A stretch of DNA of 64,000 bases from the NCBI GenBank assembly GCA_963839365.1, contig CAWIUT010000003.1, positions 545,472 through 609,471 of the forward strand. Direction: 5' to 3'. Positions within the stretch are counted from its first letter, which is position 1, and each line of letters opens with the position of its first letter. Under the pieces are notes generated by a model that worked only from the letters and a program-made list of their open reading frames with translations, was not told the DNA's origin and did no database searches. Positions 61,561 through 64,000 of the stretch are shown here, in pieces. The DNA comes from DASSKA01 sp963839365. Its GTDB lineage: Bacteria > Actinomycetota > Actinomycetes > Propionibacteriales > Nocardioidaceae. A program made the translations under genes and the position numbers.

Positions 61561-64000
61561 ATGTTCAGGTTCTGGTCCTCCCTGACAAGAACGAATGGTG
61601 GCAAGGGTGGGCTTTTCGAGCGATTCCTGGCACGTCACCTGGCCGAGCAATATGGGTTCGAGAGCCCGACCTCCTCGAATCTCAATGTGACGTCGGAGGG
61701 AATGAGCTTCGATGTCACCGCGCGACACAAGCTGACTGGCGGCCAGGCGATTGCCGAGTGCAAGGCGTACAACCGACGTGAAGGCGGCGGAGCTGGCGGC
61801 CTTCTTCGGCAAACTTACGATCGAGCGCTTCAGGATGCCGACGCATTTGGCTTGATGGTCGCACTGCCTCGTCTGACAGCCGATGGCGAAGAGAAAGCTG
61901 GTGAAATCAGGCGAAGGACAGCGCATTTGAGTATCTGTCCGCTAACGGACATTGGAACCTCCCTGCGACGGGACGGTGCCGTGGCAGGCTGCCCGAATCG
62001 GTCGTCGACGCCAGCGACCACGCGATTCTCATCACAGAGCATGGTTCTTCGCAGCTTGCATCGAAGTAGATGCGCAGAAAGGACACCAAGAGAGTTGCAG
62101 TTTGGGGCACTCTGGCGAGTCGGTGCCATCCGCCGTGATGGAACTCTGTCAGAATCTGACTACACGTTGGGAAATACCGGTCTACGTACTCCAGGAACGG
62201 TCTTCGGCTCGATCCCTTCCGCTGCCCCAGCGCCAGCACCTCTTCTCGCACGAGTAGTCGGCAGCGGTTCAGACTTCGAATACCAGCTGCCGCATTCCCA
62301 AGTTCTTCGTCCGGCGACGCGCTGTTGTTGAGGGGCTTGTCGAGCTTCTGATGCTGCGCGGGTCAGTCGTGGTCCTCAACGCTCAGTCCGGATGGGGTAA
62401 GTCCGGTCTCGCGCTTAAGCTCCTCGGTCTCGTCAACCGTACGAAGGGAACTGGCTCGGTCATGACGCCCGAACCGCAACCGACCAGCGCTATGTAGTCG
62501 AGGCACTGAGACAGGTCGCGCTCGATGCCGAACAAGCTGCCATCGTGGAACTGCCCGACCCTGCCAGTTGCAGGAACTCGAGAGTTCGCTGACAACGCGT
62601 AGCCTTAGATGGCTGTCCAGTGACCGGCCAGTTCTGGTCTTCTTCGACCAGTTCGAGACGTCTTCCGAAGCACAGAACCCACGAGAGTCTTTCGGGACCT
62701 CGCTCTTGGAATCCGCGATGTCGATCGGCCACTCATACTCGGATTCGCTTGGAAGACCGACCTGGTTCGCTGGACGAAGGCCACCGTTTCAACTTCGAGA
62801 CGGCATTCGCGGCGCCGGATCTGTCATCATGATCGAACCATTCGGACCAGTCGAGGTTGACACGATCCTCCGTCGGCTGGCAAAGCAAGCAGCTGTACCT
62901 ATCGGTTACCGACCTCAGAGCTCGCCTTCGCCAGTACAGCCAGGGCCTGCCTTGGCTCTGAAGAAGCTCGCCGACCACGTGCTTCGCGAGCTTCACGCGG
63001 GGCAGCCCAAGAAGCGCTGCTTGCGGAGTCATTGAACGTCGTCGGCCTGTTCGAAGCGGAGTTGGCCGAACTGAATCCTAGGGAACAAGGTGTGCTTCGA
63101 CATATTGCGAAGTTCGCGCCTACTGCTGGGTAGAAGTCACAGAGCGCTTCGGCCAGAGTCCGTTCAGTCGCGAGTCGACGCAGATTGTTGTCCAGGTCGG
63201 CGACCGACTCGACACGTACTGGGACACCTTCAGGGACTTCCTGAACACCGGAAACGTTCCTGTCCAGGAATCGTGGATCTGGCAGACGGAACAGCGTTGG
63301 CCGACTGCTTGCAACTGTCCTCGAACTCGGCGGCAATGCAGGTGTCAAGGAATTTGCAATAAGCCAGACACTTCCGATGGCTCAACTAACCTGCCCGTAG
63401 AGCTCCGATCCTCGGAGTGACGGCACACAAACCCAACCGGGTGCGGATCATCGATGAGGTCCTGCAAGCTGGTGATCTCGAACTGGGAGCTCAGGCGCCG
63501 TGTGTCCAGCGCTCTGCAACGCCACCGAGCCTTCTCGTCATTCCAGGATCTGGCCGAGCAATTCGGTGGCGCTGCTGCCGGCCAACGCCTGCGCGCGCGA
63601 CCTGCCAACACATTGAAGAGCCATTGCCGTAGCAGACGTGGCGTGGAGTTCGTCGCTGCGTGTGTTCCTCAGCTGGTTGGAGCTATACGGCCCTCATTGT
63701 TCGTCGCGGCGGGCGCTCTTGGCTTGCCGGGGATGCGGGCTCGCGGGCTGCGTTCGTCTCCTCGATGCGCGCTCTCCGGTCGAGTCCCAGCCTAGGGTTC
63801 CACCAGTTTGCGCCTCACCGGGCGATCGACATCCTGAAGGCAGTACACGCCGAGCAGGTCGAGGTGCCCACTCCCCACTGCCGCGAAGGAGCCGGGAAGC
63901 TGCGATTGCCCTCCCATGCCTTGGGGGCAATCAACGTCAAGACCGACAAGATGATGACCCTGAAGTCGGCTGGACTGGTGACGGCTGCGGGAGACATCGA
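61561..64000 (+). pseudogene. Mrr-like endonuclease fused to a P-loop NTPase, frameshifted and cut by window end
   Basis: ATG at 61561 opens FERFLARHLAEQYGFESPTS and an endonuclease core SFDVTARHKLTGGQAIAECK (D51, E66-x-K68), then AELAAFFGKLTIERFQDADA, FGLMVALPRLTADGEEKAGE in shifting frames. A P-loop NTPase follows: Walker A NAQSGWGKSGLALKL (~62380-62412) and Walker B RPVLVFFDQFETSS (~62626-62660), as in STAND-type NTPases, then GSVIMIEPFGPVEVDTILRR, EVTERFGQSPFSRES and VQVGDRLDTYWDTFRDFLNT. Later pieces (SALQRHRAFSSFQDLAEQFG; HRAIDILKAVHAEQVEVPTP) may be the same protein or a next gene. Many one-base slips and two or three apparent stops interrupt it. An endonuclease-NTPase layout points to an anti-phage restriction system, which is inference. 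Confidence 0.65.

Overview
The window is high-GC DNA with the dense, overlapping gene organisation of an actinobacterium. The clearest indicators are a DivIVA-domain protein, a group 1h (actinobacterial, high-affinity) [NiFe]-hydrogenase cluster with its actinobacteria-specific accessory proteins, MerR/DICT and LacI regulators and SigE-type sigma factors. A Pseudonocardia-like host is my guess from overall flavour; nothing in the sequence proves it.

Layout. 0-2.2 kb (minus): a coupled set encoding truncated haemoglobin, flavohaemoglobin-like protein and DivIVA-domain protein. 2.2-3.8 kb: a gene graveyard (LuxR helix-turn-helix, SnoaL-like protein, IS3 OrfA remnants). 4.2-13.6 kb (plus): the hydrogenase operon hypA-hypB-hhyS-hhyL, NifU/Rieske protein, three hydrogenase-associated proteins, a 39-aa membrane peptide, maturation protease, hypC and a DUF6390-type protein. 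Most junctions overlap by 1-8 bases. The large-subunit gene carries a one-base insertion. HypD, HypE and HypF are not in the window. 13.5-17.2 kb (minus): an ABC importer whose permease is also frameshifted. 17.4-21.1 kb: secreted and membrane proteins plus fragments.

21.2-28.2 kb: a catabolic locus. A transporter (MFS) and an FAD oxidoreductase diverge from a DapA-type aldolase, a LacI regulator and a split DhaK/DhaL-type kinase. Two identical 14-bp palindromes in the divergent promoter region are the likely LacI operators. 29.9-33.7 kb: a complete ABC importer. 34.1-37.9 kb: a MerR/DICT regulator divergent from a small-protein/FHA/NAD(P)-binding/CPBP-protease operon. 38.9-44.4 kb: an ECF sigma factor, a zinc-finger anti-sigma-like membrane protein and two ABC exporter systems. 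44.5-53.5 kb: a decayed MocR gene and two intact insertion sequences. An IS3 element split the putative anti-sigma partner of a SigE-type sigma factor, and an IS630 element split a GNAT acetyltransferase. Removing each element with one target-site copy restores the host reading frame exactly.

54-64 kb: a mobile, defence-like tail. It holds a ribbon-helix-helix/YfbU protein with its own operator, an unrecognised protein, a ~1,000-aa protein with a nuclease-like N-terminus, a tyrosine recombinase, and an Mrr-like endonuclease joined to a P-loop NTPase that runs off the window. Every gene here is broken by several one-base indels while conserved motifs survive. That pattern suggests uncorrected sequencing errors near a contig end as much as real decay. 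Two 3' fragments of an initiator-tRNA-like gene, sharing 25 identical bases, lie at 29.0 and 54.1 kb and may mark old integration boundaries.
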